Shown here: positions 53,708-63,624 of the stretch, one piece after another
Layout: each line of letters starts with the position of its first letter
Numbering within the stretch: position 1 is the stretch's first letter
NCBI RefSeq assembly: GCF_004791695.1
Contig: NZ_SRSO01000004.1
Coordinates: 1 to 64,000 of the forward strand
DNA from: Flavivirga rizhaonensis
Lineage (GTDB): Bacteria; Bacteroidota; Bacteroidia; Flavobacteriales; Flavobacteriaceae
Direction of reading: 5' to 3'
Length of the DNA stretch: 64,000 nucleotides
Program-made: the position numbers and the translations under genes
The notes under the pieces: model-generated
The model's database searches: none
What the model saw: the letters and a program-made list of their open reading frames with translations, nothing else
What the model was told of the DNA's origin: nothing

Positions 53708-54676
53708 TTATTTTGAAATAAAATTCCTGCATTTTTCTTTTAAAGGTTCTGCTAATTTATGATGCAACCCTAGATTTTTAACCATGGTATTTCTATCAAT
53801 CTTACCTTTTAAATCGAAATTTGCAGTGTATTCTCCTGTTTCACTATTAACATCAATTCTATTAAACAACTCTAGAATGCCATCAAATCTACACGAATCA
53901 ACAAATTGGTCAAATCCATTTATGAAAATAACGGGAGTTCCCATTGCTAAGCATGGTAGGGCACAATGAATTCTTGATGTGATAACTAATTTAGCTCTAG
54001 CATATTTTTTTAATAATGTTTCTGCCATTTCAAATTTTTCTTCATTTGATATGTTGTTTAATGGCTCTTGGTTTATTAATTCAGCTTTATCTAATAATTC
54101 TTGGCTTATAAAGTTTTTTAAATGCTTATTTTTCTTGCCTAACTTAAAGGCTTTTCCATTTAAAATACTTCTAATTATTGATTTTTTGCTGTAAAATAAT
54201 TTATCTTTACTTGGATAGCTATATAAGGGATCGGCTATATATATGTCGTCTCCTCTTTCAGAATCATCCACTTTATAAGAATCTAATGTAAGCGTTAGAC
54301 ATCCCGTAAAATAAGCGTCAATACCTTTAGCCTTTAAAGTGTCTGCTGTGAATTGATCTCTACAGCCTATGGGTTCATGTTTTTTTAAATATGAAATGCC
54401 TTTATCGGTCAACATGAAAGGAGCTGCTGTATTATTCATGTGAAAAGAGACAAATAAAGGGTGAATTTTGTCAGAAGGAACCCAATTAGAAGTATTATGA
54501 ATATACCAACCGTTCATTATTAATTTAACAGGTTCGTCATTATAGTCAGCCATAGATTCTCTATCAACATATTTATCTACACTTGGTAAAAACTGTTTTG
54601 CAGCTAAACTTTGTATATTATCACCAACATTAAAAAATTTCTGATTTTCTATATATGTCATTAAACCGTATTTCAT
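53708..54676 (-). CDS. Polysaccharide pyruvyl transferase family protein
   Basis: 322-aa CsaB/WcaK-like enzyme that transfers pyruvate from PEP to sugar hydroxyls, forming ketals. It shows FNVGDNIQSLAAKQFLP at the N-terminus, GCRDQFTADTLKAKGI in the middle and VITSRIHCALPCLAMGTPVI, the characteristic R-x-H-x4-A near the C-terminus. It lies 8 nt downstream of the PP-loop gene. Confidence 0.88.
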   Translation of the reverse strand: MKYGLMTYIENQKFFNVGDNIQSLAAKQFLPSVDKYVDRESMADYNDEPVKLIMNGWYIHNTSNWVPSDKIHPLFVSFHMNNTAAPFMLTDKGISYLKKHEPIGCRDQFTADTLKAKGIDAYFTGCLTLTLDSYKVDDSERGDDIYIADPLYSYPSKDKLFYSKKSIIRSILNGKAFKLGKKNKHLKNFISQELLDKAELINQEPLNNISNEEKFEMAETLLKKYARAKLVITSRIHCALPCLAMGTPVIFINGFDQFVDSCRFDGILELFNRIDVNSETGEYTANFDLKGKIDRNTMVKNLGLHHKLAEPLKEKCRNFISK

Positions 54677-54683
54677 AATTTTA

Positions 54684-55958
54684 TTATTTGATTTTTTTTA
54701 ATAATTTTAATAATTTGGGATATTTATTTCGTATTATAAATTTCAATTTCCCAATTGAGTTGCTAGATTTAGTTATTTTATTTTCTAATAAATTATCTAT
54801 CTCGCCATTTCGTATTCTATCTAATTGATTTTGTTCTAATGCTTTATTTTTAAATATAAAAATAGAGTTGCTATCCTTAGCTTTCTCCATAAGTTCCTTC
54901 CAAAAATATTGCATACCGGTACTTGCGCCTCCATAATTCAAAGTTTCAAAAATATCTGAATATACATTTTCATCAACGTTAAAACCATAGTGGTTTGGGT
55001 TTTTCCCATTAAGAATGAGCCCTAGTATAGTTCTATAGCATTTTTCACACTTGCTACAATTGAATGCACTTCTTAATTCAGAATAACAAACACGTAATTT
55101 AAAATTAGTATTCGTATCAGTTGAAAACTTTGTTATTAAATCAACTTTATCTTGTCTTTTAAGTTCATAACCATCATGAAGGACTTTAACACCTGCCCAT
55201 GATATTTTCTCATCGATTTCTGGTGTAGAACCCCAAGCTATATCAATTTTTTCTGTATATGAAGATGCTATATATATATCTTTATAAGCGTTTACATATG
55301 AAATGGGGGCTAAAGAACCTATGAGAGATAATCCGTGTTGTACTTTTCCCCACCAGCCTATATCATTCAATAATAACTCAACTTGATAGTTGTAAAACTG
55401 TCTTACATTAGTTTCAATGTATTCTTTTTTATTATTTCTTAGAAGCTCTTCATTTTCTATAAAATCAGTAAAACTATTCCATTGTGAATGATCTTCAATT
55501 TCTATATCTGCCCCTAATATGGTGACTAAATCTGGCGTTTCATTAAAAGTTCTTATATAAGTAGCATATGCATCAACACCTCCGCTAAACAACATAGCAG
55601 TGTTAGCACCATCTATTTTGTTTTTAATAGTATTTGTAGCCTTTAAATTTCCTTTTAATTTATATTCAGGATATTGTTTTTCAAATTCAGTCTTAACTAA
55701 TTTAATAGCTGTATAAAAATCCTCATCTAATTCTGGTACTTCAACATCAAAACCAGCGAACCAGGCAATTGACAAAACATTTGATATAAACGGGATTACT
55801 AAAATACTATTTGGAACTTTACTAATATCTATTTTATACTTTGCGTATAAAGGGTTTTCAAAATTAAAATACTTTTGAATATTTTTATTAGTGGTAGTAT
55901 AGTCATACAATACTTTTTTACCATTATCTTCAATATTTATGTTTTTAAGTTTTAGCAT
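54684..55958 (-). CDS. QueC-like PP-loop ATP-pyrophosphatase domain protein
   Basis: 424 aa. The PP-loop is SGGVDA at 125-130 (AMLFSGGVDAYAT). A likely zinc site follows as C291, C301, C304 and C307 (C-x9-C-x2-C-x2-C), the same order of motifs as in QueC, which activates a carboxylate with ATP and adds ammonia. Sequence outside these motifs is not QueC-like, and the N-terminal 110 residues are a separate domain. I infer an ATP-dependent amidation or other ligation of a sugar carboxylate; the substrate is unknown. Overlaps the flippase gene by 1 nt. Confidence 0.7.
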   Translation of the reverse strand: MLKLKNINIEDNGKKVLYDYTTTNKNIQKYFNFENPLYAKYKIDISKVPNSILVIPFISNVLSIAWFAGFDVEVPELDEDFYTAIKLVKTEFEKQYPEYKLKGNLKATNTIKNKIDGANTAMLFSGGVDAYATYIRTFNETPDLVTILGADIEIEDHSQWNSFTDFIENEELLRNNKKEYIETNVRQFYNYQVELLLNDIGWWGKVQHGLSLIGSLAPISYVNAYKDIYIASSYTEKIDIAWGSTPEIDEKISWAGVKVLHDGYELKRQDKVDLITKFSTDTNTNFKLRVCYSELRSAFNCSKCEKCYRTILGLILNGKNPNHYGFNVDENVYSDIFETLNYGGASTGMQYFWKELMEKAKDSNSIFIFKNKALEQNQLDRIRNGEIDNLLENKITKSSNSIGKLKFIIRNKYPKLLKLLKKIK

Positions 55959-57490
55959 TACTTCAGTAACTTTTTAAATTTTAAAATAGGACTTAATGTT
56001 TTTTTAAACAAATCTTTTTCAAAGTCGATTAACCCAATATTATAAGTTAAAAAGCAAAATATTATAGTATAAATAACAGCTTTAATTAAAAAATTAAGCC
56101 ACCCTATCCCTGGAATTAAATTTATAGCAAAGCCAAATCCTAAGGCCAATATTATAACAAAAATAGTTCTATTAAATAATTCCTTAAAAAACCGGATGAT
56201 ATTAAGTCCTATTTTTTTGTGGTAATAAAAATTCATAACGTTTTGCACAATTATCCAAGCTATTACTGATCCTGCCATCATTCCAATTCCTTCATATTTG
56301 TATGCTAAAACTGCGCCTAAAATTGTACCTAATATCATAAAAGAAAGATACAAAATAGCTTTGAATCTTAATTTGTTTTTTGCTTCTAAAATAGAGTTTC
56401 CAAATCCTTGTACAAGCGGTAAGGTATAAGCTAACATTATCATCAAAGCAATTATCCAAGATTGAAAACTACCATCTTTTCCTAATTCACCTCCAACCCA
56501 TAAAAAAACGAATTGTTTACCAAAAAGGAAAAAAGCTGTTAATATAAACATTAAGATAATAAAAGATAATCTACCAATTTTAATCATCATATCAGTCAAT
56601 TCTTCTCCAGAAGCATTATCTACTGACATTTTTGTAGCTCTAGGTAAGAAAACGCTAGATATTGCTGTAGAAAATGCACCATAATAAGTTCCCAAAACAA
56701 TGCCAATTCCATATATAGTTAGAACCCCAGGAGGACTTATTCTTCCTAAAACCCAATGACCAGCTTTCCATTGAAATAGTGAAACTAATGCAAATACAAA
56801 TATCCATGTTGAGTAACTAAATATTTGCTTTATGAAATTTACAGAGAAGGAATGAAGTTTCACTTTTATTTTCAGTTTATTAAATACATAATATCCTGTA
56901 ATTAGTATAATGCATATATTAAAAATAGAATCAATAATTACTAGAGCTATTGCTTTTCCTCCCAGAAGTAAAACAGCTACTACAGTTACAGATCTCAAAA
57001 CATATCTTACTATATTTAGTGTTTTTGGAAATACAAACTTCTCATAACCATAACATATTCCTGTTAAAGAACCACCAGGTAAACCAACAGCTAGATTAAA
57101 AATAAAAATAGCAAAAATTATTTTTGCTATTTCAATCTCTTCTGGATTCATTTTGGTGAAATATGTGTCTATATGTCCATAAAAAATAATCCCGATTATT
57201 ACGACCAAAGAAGAAATCCCGAAATAAATAAGCAATGTTGTGGCGAGAAAATTTTCTTGACCAATGATGTCCTTTTCTGCTTTATATTTAGCTACAAAAC
57301 GGACAATAGTATTATTAAGTCCAAAATCTAGTAAAGAAATAGTCCCTACTAGAGCACCTATTGTTAAGTAGATGCCATACTCTGCTTTACCTAAATTATT
57401 AAGTATGAAAGGAGTCATTAACAACCCAATTACATTTGTTAATATAATCGTTGTATAGTTTAAAAAAGCTCCTTTTTTTAATTGACTCAA
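55958..57490 (-). CDS. Wzx-type oligosaccharide flippase
   Basis: 510-aa MATE/PST-family transporter with about 14 membrane helices. The opening KGAFLNYTTIILTNVIGLLMTPFILNNLG (in part) and LDFGLNNTIVRFVAKYKAEKD are typical. It moves undecaprenyl-linked repeat units to the periplasmic face for polymerisation, here probably by the EpsG-like protein. Confidence 0.93.
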   Translation of the reverse strand: MSQLKKGAFLNYTTIILTNVIGLLMTPFILNNLGKAEYGIYLTIGALVGTISLLDFGLNNTIVRFVAKYKAEKDIIGQENFLATTLLIYFGISSLVVIIGIIFYGHIDTYFTKMNPEEIEIAKIIFAIFIFNLAVGLPGGSLTGICYGYEKFVFPKTLNIVRYVLRSVTVVAVLLLGGKAIALVIIDSIFNICIILITGYYVFNKLKIKVKLHSFSVNFIKQIFSYSTWIFVFALVSLFQWKAGHWVLGRISPPGVLTIYGIGIVLGTYYGAFSTAISSVFLPRATKMSVDNASGEELTDMMIKIGRLSFIILMFILTAFFLFGKQFVFLWVGGELGKDGSFQSWIIALMIMLAYTLPLVQGFGNSILEAKNKLRFKAILYLSFMILGTILGAVLAYKYEGIGMMAGSVIAWIIVQNVMNFYYHKKIGLNIIRFFKELFNRTIFVIILALGFGFAINLIPGIGWLNFLIKAVIYTIIFCFLTYNIGLIDFEKDLFKKTLSPILKFKKLLK

Positions 57491-57535
57491 AATGGTTGGT
57501 TTTTAGTTAAAAGTTTTTAATGGTCAAAATTAAGG

Positions 57536-58816
57536 TTATAACCTACCATTTACATTTTCACTAAGAATACCTTTAACATCATATAAAATTCCATTAGGTT
57601 TTAATAATGATTTTAAGTCTTCTTGAAGAAATTCTTTATGAGCCACTGTTAAAACAACAGCATCAAATGTGCCTTCTGGTAATTGTTTTACTGTTTGCAA
57701 ATCATATTCATGTTTTACTTCTTCAGGACTAGCCCAAGGATCGTAAATTGTTACTTGTGTTCCATAACTTTTAAGTTGATTAATAACATCAACGGCTTTT
57801 GTATTTCTTACATCTGGACAATTTTCTTTAAATGTAATCCCTAAAGCTAATACGTTAGCTCCTTTTATCCGAATATCGTTTTGTACCATTAATTTGATAA
57901 CCTCTGAAGCCACATATTGTCCCATACTATCGTTTACCCTACGCCCAGCTAATATGATTTCTGGATGGTATCCAACTTCTTGTGCTTTCTGTGCCAAATA
58001 ATAAGGATCGACACCAATACAATGGCCTCCAACAAGACCTGGTTTAAATGGTAAAAAATTCCATTTTGTACCTGCAGCTTCTAACACTGAATGTGTATCA
58101 ATATCCATTAAATTGAAAATCTTAGCCAATTCGTTAACAAAGGCTATATTTATATCGCGTTGAGAGTTTTCAATAACTTTTGCAGCTTCAGCAACCTTAA
58201 TAGTTGGAGCCAAATGTGTACCTGCAGTTATAACACTAGCATACAAGTCATCAACTTTTTTACCTATTTCTGGAGTTGAACCAGCTGTAACTTTTAGTAT
58301 TTTATCTACAGTATGAAGCTTGTCTCCTGGATTAATTCTTTCAGGTGAATAACCGGCATAAAAATCTTCATTGAACTTTAAACCGCTTATTTTTTCTAAT
58401 ACAGGAATACATTCATCTTCAGTAACACCAGGGTATACGGTAGATTCGTAAATAACGATATCATCCTTTTTTAAAACCTTAGCAACCGTTTCACTAGATT
58501 TATACAAAGGTGTTAAGTCTGGACGATTATTTTTGTCAATAGGAGTAGGAACAGTAACCACATAATAGTTGCAATCTTTTATATCTTCAATATTTGAAGA
58601 GAAAAATAGACCAATGCTTTCTTTTGGATTGTTTTTTAAAACAGATTTTAAAACACTAGATTCAACTTCTAAAGTCGAATCATTACCTCGTTTTAATTCA
58701 TCTATTCTTTCTTGATTAATATCAAAGCCAACAACATTATATTTTGTTGCAAAAAGCCTAGCTAAAGGAAGACCAACATAGCCTAAACCTATAATAGCAA
58801 TTTTTATATCCTTCAT
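57536..58816 (-). CDS. Nucleotide sugar 6-dehydrogenase (TviB/WbpO-like)
   Basis: 426-aa NAD-dependent enzyme oxidising the C6 of UDP-GlcNAc/GalNAc to a uronic acid. Rossmann motif GLGYVGLPLA (10-19), VYPGVTEDEC, YSPERINPGD (156-165) and the catalytic cysteine C266 in GGHCIGVDPYYL. YSPERINPGD with VITAGT is the pattern of the TviB/WbpO group rather than UDP-glucose dehydrogenases. It follows the epimerase by 26 nt, matching the TviB/TviC pair, so UDP-GalNAcA is the likely product. Confidence 0.9.
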   Translation of the reverse strand: MKDIKIAIIGLGYVGLPLARLFATKYNVVGFDINQERIDELKRGNDSTLEVESSVLKSVLKNNPKESIGLFFSSNIEDIKDCNYYVVTVPTPIDKNNRPDLTPLYKSSETVAKVLKKDDIVIYESTVYPGVTEDECIPVLEKISGLKFNEDFYAGYSPERINPGDKLHTVDKILKVTAGSTPEIGKKVDDLYASVITAGTHLAPTIKVAEAAKVIENSQRDINIAFVNELAKIFNLMDIDTHSVLEAAGTKWNFLPFKPGLVGGHCIGVDPYYLAQKAQEVGYHPEIILAGRRVNDSMGQYVASEVIKLMVQNDIRIKGANVLALGITFKENCPDVRNTKAVDVINQLKSYGTQVTIYDPWASPEEVKHEYDLQTVKQLPEGTFDAVVLTVAHKEFLQEDLKSLLKPNGILYDVKGILSENVNGRL

Positions 58817-58842
58817 TTTTTTAATTTGATAATATAACTAAC

Positions 58843-59841
58843 TTATTTTAAATTTTTCCAGTACCAGTTAACTGCTTCTTTTAAGCCATTACTAATATTG
58901 TACTTAGGGTCGTAATTTAATAATTGTTTTGCTTTATCAATAGAAGCTAAAGAGTGAGGGATATCTCCAATTCTATTATTTCTGTGTTTTATTTCAATAT
59001 TTTTTATAGCGTCATCAAATTCAGATAAATACATCTTCAATAGATTGGCTAATTCAATTAAAGTAGTTCTTTCGCCATAAGCTACATTATACACCGTGTT
59101 TAATGCATTCACATTATCAGTCGTTAATGCATTCATATTCATTTGTACAACATTATCTATATATGTAAAATCTCTGGAATAGCTACCGTCACCATTAATA
59201 ACAGGAGATTCATGGCTAATAAATTGCTGAACAAACTTAGGTATTACAGCAGCATATGCTCCATTTGGGTCTTGTCTTTTTCCAAAAACGTTAAAATAAC
59301 GCAGTCCAATGGTATTTAACTTGTATGTACTGGAAAAAATATCTGCATATAATTCATTCACATACTTAGTAATTGCATAAGGAGATAATGGTTTCCCTAT
59401 AGTGTCTTCTACTTTTGGTAATGCTTCATGGTCACCATATGTTGAGGAACTTGCAGCATATACAAAACGTTTTACATTTGCATCTCTTGCAGCGACAAGC
59501 ATATTTAAAAATCCAGAAACATTTACATCGTTTGTGGTAATTGGATCGTTTATAGATCTAGGTACAGACCCTAAAGCTGCTTGATGCAACACAAAGTCTG
59601 CTCCGTTACATGCATTGTGACAATCTTCAAGGTTCCTAATATCCCCTTCAATTAATTTGAAATTATCGTTATCTAAAAAGGGTTCTATATTAGTTCGCTT
59701 TCCAGTTGAGAAATTATCAAGGCAAATAGTCTCTATATTATTCTCTAATAATATTTCACATAAATTAGAGCCAATAAAACCTGCTCCACCTGTAATTAGT
59801 ATTTTTCTTCCTTTTAAAGTTTTTAATTTTTCTTCGGTCAT
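58843..59841 (-). CDS. UDP-GlcNAc 4-epimerase-like SDR (WbpP/TviC-like)
   Basis: 332-aa extended SDR. NAD-binding GGAGFIGSN (18-26), serine motif AASSSTYGD, catalytic Y155 and K159 in SPYAITKYVNE; QAALGSVPRSINDP is characteristic of the WbpP/TviC group. It interconverts UDP-GlcNAc and UDP-GalNAc (or the uronic acids). It is the first gene of the second leftward operon; I could find only a weak -7 box (CATATTTG, one mismatch) before it. Confidence 0.9.
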   Translation of the reverse strand: MTEEKLKTLKGRKILITGGAGFIGSNLCEILLENNIETICLDNFSTGKRTNIEPFLDNDNFKLIEGDIRNLEDCHNACNGADFVLHQAALGSVPRSINDPITTNDVNVSGFLNMLVAARDANVKRFVYAASSSTYGDHEALPKVEDTIGKPLSPYAITKYVNELYADIFSSTYKLNTIGLRYFNVFGKRQDPNGAYAAVIPKFVQQFISHESPVINGDGSYSRDFTYIDNVVQMNMNALTTDNVNALNTVYNVAYGERTTLIELANLLKMYLSEFDDAIKNIEIKHRNNRIGDIPHSLASIDKAKQLLNYDPKYNISNGLKEAVNWYWKNLK

Positions 59842-60513
59842 TTTTAGACTTGGGATTATTTTGTTCGAGGCAAATATGGAAAAAATAAATGTAAAAGGTT
59901 AACTAATTATATCAAGGTTTCATTTTTACCGATGAAATCCAAATACATGTCAAAATAATCGATCAAACAAAGTCTTTTACACAAGAATTAATGATTAGTT
60001 ACTTGGAGATACCTTTTTAGTTTTATTAATTATAGTTTACTTGTATTTTCTAATTCCTTAATTGATTATTTAATCCAAAATTAAAATATAGAATCGATGA
60101 TATGCATACTTTTACTTCCAATTAAAAGCATGCATGTATTTAACCGATTTTAATTACTCTTTTAGCGAATTAAATTGAATCTAACCATGTTGCTTTAAAA
60201 CAATTACTAAATTTACACCGTAAAACACAAATTGAATTGATTAATAGCATTATTGATTTAATTGTATTAAAAGGATAAAAAATAAGTATTTTCAAAACCT
60301 CTCAAAAGTTAATTTAAATAAAAAGTAAAATTTTGATTAACAATAAATATTTTAAGAATATCATTTAGTACTATTTAATTTAAGCTGATAAGGAATTAAT
60401 TTTTGTTTTATGAACAAAGAGGGAAATCATCTAGAAAAAAACATGTATTTAAAGCATAGCTATAAAGTTATGTAGATAAGTAATGCAATAAACTGAAACT
60501 TATAAACTTATAA
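59842..60513. other. AT-rich divergent intergenic region
   Basis: About 670 nt between two oppositely facing glycan units. A minus-strand TAATTTTG box is at 60076-60083, and a one-mismatch box CATATTTG is close to the epimerase gene. I see no ORF, terminator or RNA gene. Such long divergent regions in glycan loci often hold control elements, but none can be named here. Confidence 0.4.
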
Positions 60514-61644
60514 ATGTTGACCAAAACTAAAATATATTTATCATCTCCTCATATGGGAGGCACAGAACAAAAATTTGTTGCTGATGCTTTTGACACTAAT
60601 TGGATTGCTCCATTAGGACCGCATGTTGATGGTTTTGAAAATGATTTAAGACGTTATTTAGGCAACGATAAACATGTTGCTGTATTAAGTTCTGGTACTG
60701 CTGCTATACATTTAGCACTTCAATTGCTTAATGTTTCTAATGGTGACGAAGTGTTATGCCAAAGCTTTACTTTTTCTGCTTCTGCAAATCCAATATTGTA
60801 TCAAGGTGCAACACCAGTTTTTATAGATAGTGAACCTGATACTTGGAATATGTCTCCGGAATTATTGGAAATAGCGATTAAAGACAGAATTGAAAAACAC
60901 AAAAAACCAAAAGCCATTATAGCAGTTCATTTATATGGTATGCCATACAAGGCTAATGAAATTAATGTCATTGCCAGAAAATATGAAATCCCTGTAATAG
61001 AAGATAGCGCAGAAGCATTAGGTAGTACCTATTTCAATCAAAATTGTGCGACACTTTCCGATATTGGTATTTTATCATTTAATGGTAATAAAATAATAAC
61101 TACTTCTGGGGGAGGAGCTTTAATAGCTAATACTCAAAGCTTAAAAGAAAAAGCAGTTTTTCTATCAACTCAGGCAAGAGATAATGCACCTCATTATGAA
61201 CATTCATCTATAGGCTATAATTATAGAATGAGTAATGTTTTAGCAGGAATCGGAAGAGGGCAAATGGAAGTGATTGACGACAGAGTCAATGCTAGAAGAC
61301 AAAATTTTGAATTTTATAAAAAGAATTTATCACAATTTAATTCTATTGAATTTTTACAAGAACCGCAAGGTTTCGTTTCAAATAGATGGATTACTTGTAT
61401 TAAGACAGACTCTTTTGAGACTCGTGAACAAATAAGACTTACGTTATCAGAAGACGATATTGAGTCAAGACCATTATGGAAACCAATGCATATGCAGCCA
61501 ATTTTTAAAGATTGTTTGCATTTTACTAATGGTATTTCAGAAGATCTTTTTGATAAAGGTCTTTGTTTACCAAGTGGATCTAATTTAAGTCAAGATGATT
61601 TGGATAGGATCCTTAATAATATTTTAAAAACCCCGAACTTATGA
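60514..61644 (+). CDS. DegT/DnrJ/EryC1/StrS aminotransferase (PglE-like)
   Basis: 376-aa PLP enzyme that aminates a nucleotide-linked keto sugar. SSGTAAIHLALQL (59-71) binds the cofactor phosphate, EDSAEALGS (163-171) has the aspartate, and the PLP lysine is K193 in FNGNKIITTSGGG. The N-terminal YLSSPHMGGTEQKFV is the PglE/PseC-like form. It overlaps the 4,6-dehydratase gene by 4 nt, so together they would make a UDP-4-amino-4,6-dideoxy sugar such as the bacillosamine precursor. Confidence 0.93.
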   Translation: MLTKTKIYLSSPHMGGTEQKFVADAFDTNWIAPLGPHVDGFENDLRRYLGNDKHVAVLSSGTAAIHLALQLLNVSNGDEVLCQSFTFSASANPILYQGATPVFIDSEPDTWNMSPELLEIAIKDRIEKHKKPKAIIAVHLYGMPYKANEINVIARKYEIPVIEDSAEALGSTYFNQNCATLSDIGILSFNGNKIITTSGGGALIANTQSLKEKAVFLSTQARDNAPHYEHSSIGYNYRMSNVLAGIGRGQMEVIDDRVNARRQNFEFYKKNLSQFNSIEFLQEPQGFVSNRWITCIKTDSFETREQIRLTLSEDDIESRPLWKPMHMQPIFKDCLHFTNGISEDLFDKGLCLPSGSNLSQDDLDRILNNILKTPNL

Positions 61645-63581
61645 TAAATAATTATTTTACCTATTTCTCTCAGAAGTACGCCTCAAAATGGCTGGTTTTA
61701 GCTATCGATTTAGCAATTGTTTTGTCGACATTTTTCATGGCATATTTAATTAGGTTTAATTTTACATTAAATTTCGATTTAAAGCAGTTTTTGATCCAAT
61801 TACCTTTTTTAGCTATAGTAGCGACTTTTAGCTTTCTACTGATAGGATCATTTAAAAGTGTTATTAGACATACTGGATTTACTGACGTTGTAAATTTATT
61901 TAAATCTATTAGCGTAATGTCGTTAATATGTATAGCTGTCGTATCTGTTAATAGAATGTTTGAGATACTTCCTGAATTTACAATACCATTATCTATAGTC
62001 GTAATGCATGCCTTATTAAGTTTTGTAGTGCTTAGTGCAAGTAGGTTACTCTTTAAAATGTCTTATAAGTACTTAAAGTGTAAGTTAATGTCTTCAAAAA
62101 GGGTGTTGATTTATGGTGCTGGTGATTCAGGAATTGTCACTTACAATGCTTTAATAAGCAATGTTACTACAAAATTTCAGGTAGTAGGGTTTATTGACGA
62201 TAATTCAAAAAAGAAAGGTAAATCTATAAATGGTATTTCTATTTTTTCAAAAGAAAAAATCAACAATGACTATATTGAATCTAATCAAATAGACGAGTTA
62301 ATTATTGCTTCTAAGAATATAGAAAAAGAAAATCTAATTGACTTAGTGAATCTTAATTTAAAAATCACAAAAATCCCACCTATTGAAAGTTGGATTAATG
62401 GAGAGTTAAATGTTAAGCAAATTAAGCAGGTACAAATAGAAGATTTACTTGGAAGACCTCCTATAGAAATAAACAATCCTAATTTAATAAATGAGTTTAC
62501 AGGAGAAACAGTTATTGTAACTGGTGCAGCAGGGTCTATAGGAAGCGAATTAGTAAAACAACTTTCTAATTTTAATGTTAAAAAATTAATTTTAGTTGAT
62601 CAGGCAGAATCTGCGCTTTATGATGTACAGCAGGATTTAAAACAAAATGGAAAACATAATTTCACAGCGATAGTCGCAGATATTCGAGATGGTTTAAGAA
62701 TAGACACTATTTTTCAAAACCATAAACCAACCATGGTATTTCATGCCGCAGCTTATAAGCATGTGCCTTTAATGGAAGAGTCACCATATGAAGCTATTAA
62801 AATTAATGTTAATGGTACAAAATTACTAGCTGATACAGCATCTCGATATAATGTAAAGAAATTTGTTTTTGTATCTACAGATAAAGCTGTTAACCCTACA
62901 AGTGTTATGGGGGCTACGAAAAGAATGGCAGAGATGTATATTAGCTGCCTTCAGAAAGAAAGTAAAACAAAATTTATAACAACACGATTTGGAAACGTAT
63001 TAGGTTCTAATGGATCTGTAATTCCTTTATTTAAAAAGCAAATTGAAAATGGTACGCCACTTACTTTAACTCATAGAGATATCACCAGATATTTCATGAC
63101 TATTCCTGAAGCTTCTCAGTTAGTGTTAGAAGCAGGAACGATGGGTAAAGGGGGAGAGATTTTCATTTTTGATATGGGGGAATCTGTTAAGATTTATGAT
63201 CTGGCAAAAAATATGATAAAGCTTTCCGGTTTAAGATTTCCAGAAGATATTGATATTAAAATTACTGGTTTACGACCTGGCGAAAAATTATACGAAGAGT
63301 TATTGGCCAATGGTGAAAATACATTGTCTACATACCATAAAAAGATAATGATTAGTAAAACCAGAGAATTGGATTATGATAAAATAAAATCAGAAATAGA
63401 AGAATTATGTATCACGAATCGTTTTCAAAATAATAATATTGTTATGAAAATGAAACGATTAATACCAGAATATAAATCTAACAATTCTGATTATGAGCGT
63501 TTTGATAAAAGAGTTCAAATTTATAAAAAAGTTAAAGGCATCTCTAAAGATAGAACCAATAAAAATTATGGGAACCTATAA
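61641..63581 (+). CDS. UDP-GlcNAc 4,6-dehydratase, PglF/WbpM/CapD-like
   Basis: 646-aa membrane-bound dehydratase. About four N-terminal helices (residues 15-135) are followed by a first Rossmann fold (IYGAGDSG at 157-164) and the catalytic SDR domain (VTGAAGSIGSE at 293-303). The site reads STDKAVNPTSVMGATKR: M423 replaces the usual tyrosine and K427 is kept, the Met-x3-Lys signature of this group. It starts the pathway continued by the upstream aminotransferase; the N-acetyltransferase step is not found in the window. Confidence 0.95.
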   Translation: MINNYFTYFSQKYASKWLVLAIDLAIVLSTFFMAYLIRFNFTLNFDLKQFLIQLPFLAIVATFSFLLIGSFKSVIRHTGFTDVVNLFKSISVMSLICIAVVSVNRMFEILPEFTIPLSIVVMHALLSFVVLSASRLLFKMSYKYLKCKLMSSKRVLIYGAGDSGIVTYNALISNVTTKFQVVGFIDDNSKKKGKSINGISIFSKEKINNDYIESNQIDELIIASKNIEKENLIDLVNLNLKITKIPPIESWINGELNVKQIKQVQIEDLLGRPPIEINNPNLINEFTGETVIVTGAAGSIGSELVKQLSNFNVKKLILVDQAESALYDVQQDLKQNGKHNFTAIVADIRDGLRIDTIFQNHKPTMVFHAAAYKHVPLMEESPYEAIKINVNGTKLLADTASRYNVKKFVFVSTDKAVNPTSVMGATKRMAEMYISCLQKESKTKFITTRFGNVLGSNGSVIPLFKKQIENGTPLTLTHRDITRYFMTIPEASQLVLEAGTMGKGGEIFIFDMGESVKIYDLAKNMIKLSGLRFPEDIDIKITGLRPGEKLYEELLANGENTLSTYHKKIMISKTRELDYDKIKSEIEELCITNRFQNNNIVMKMKRLIPEYKSNNSDYERFDKRVQIYKKVKGISKDRTNKNYGNL

Positions 63582-63624
63582 TTATCTATTTTAATTTCAC
63601 TATTTTCCCCAAATAATATTAAAA

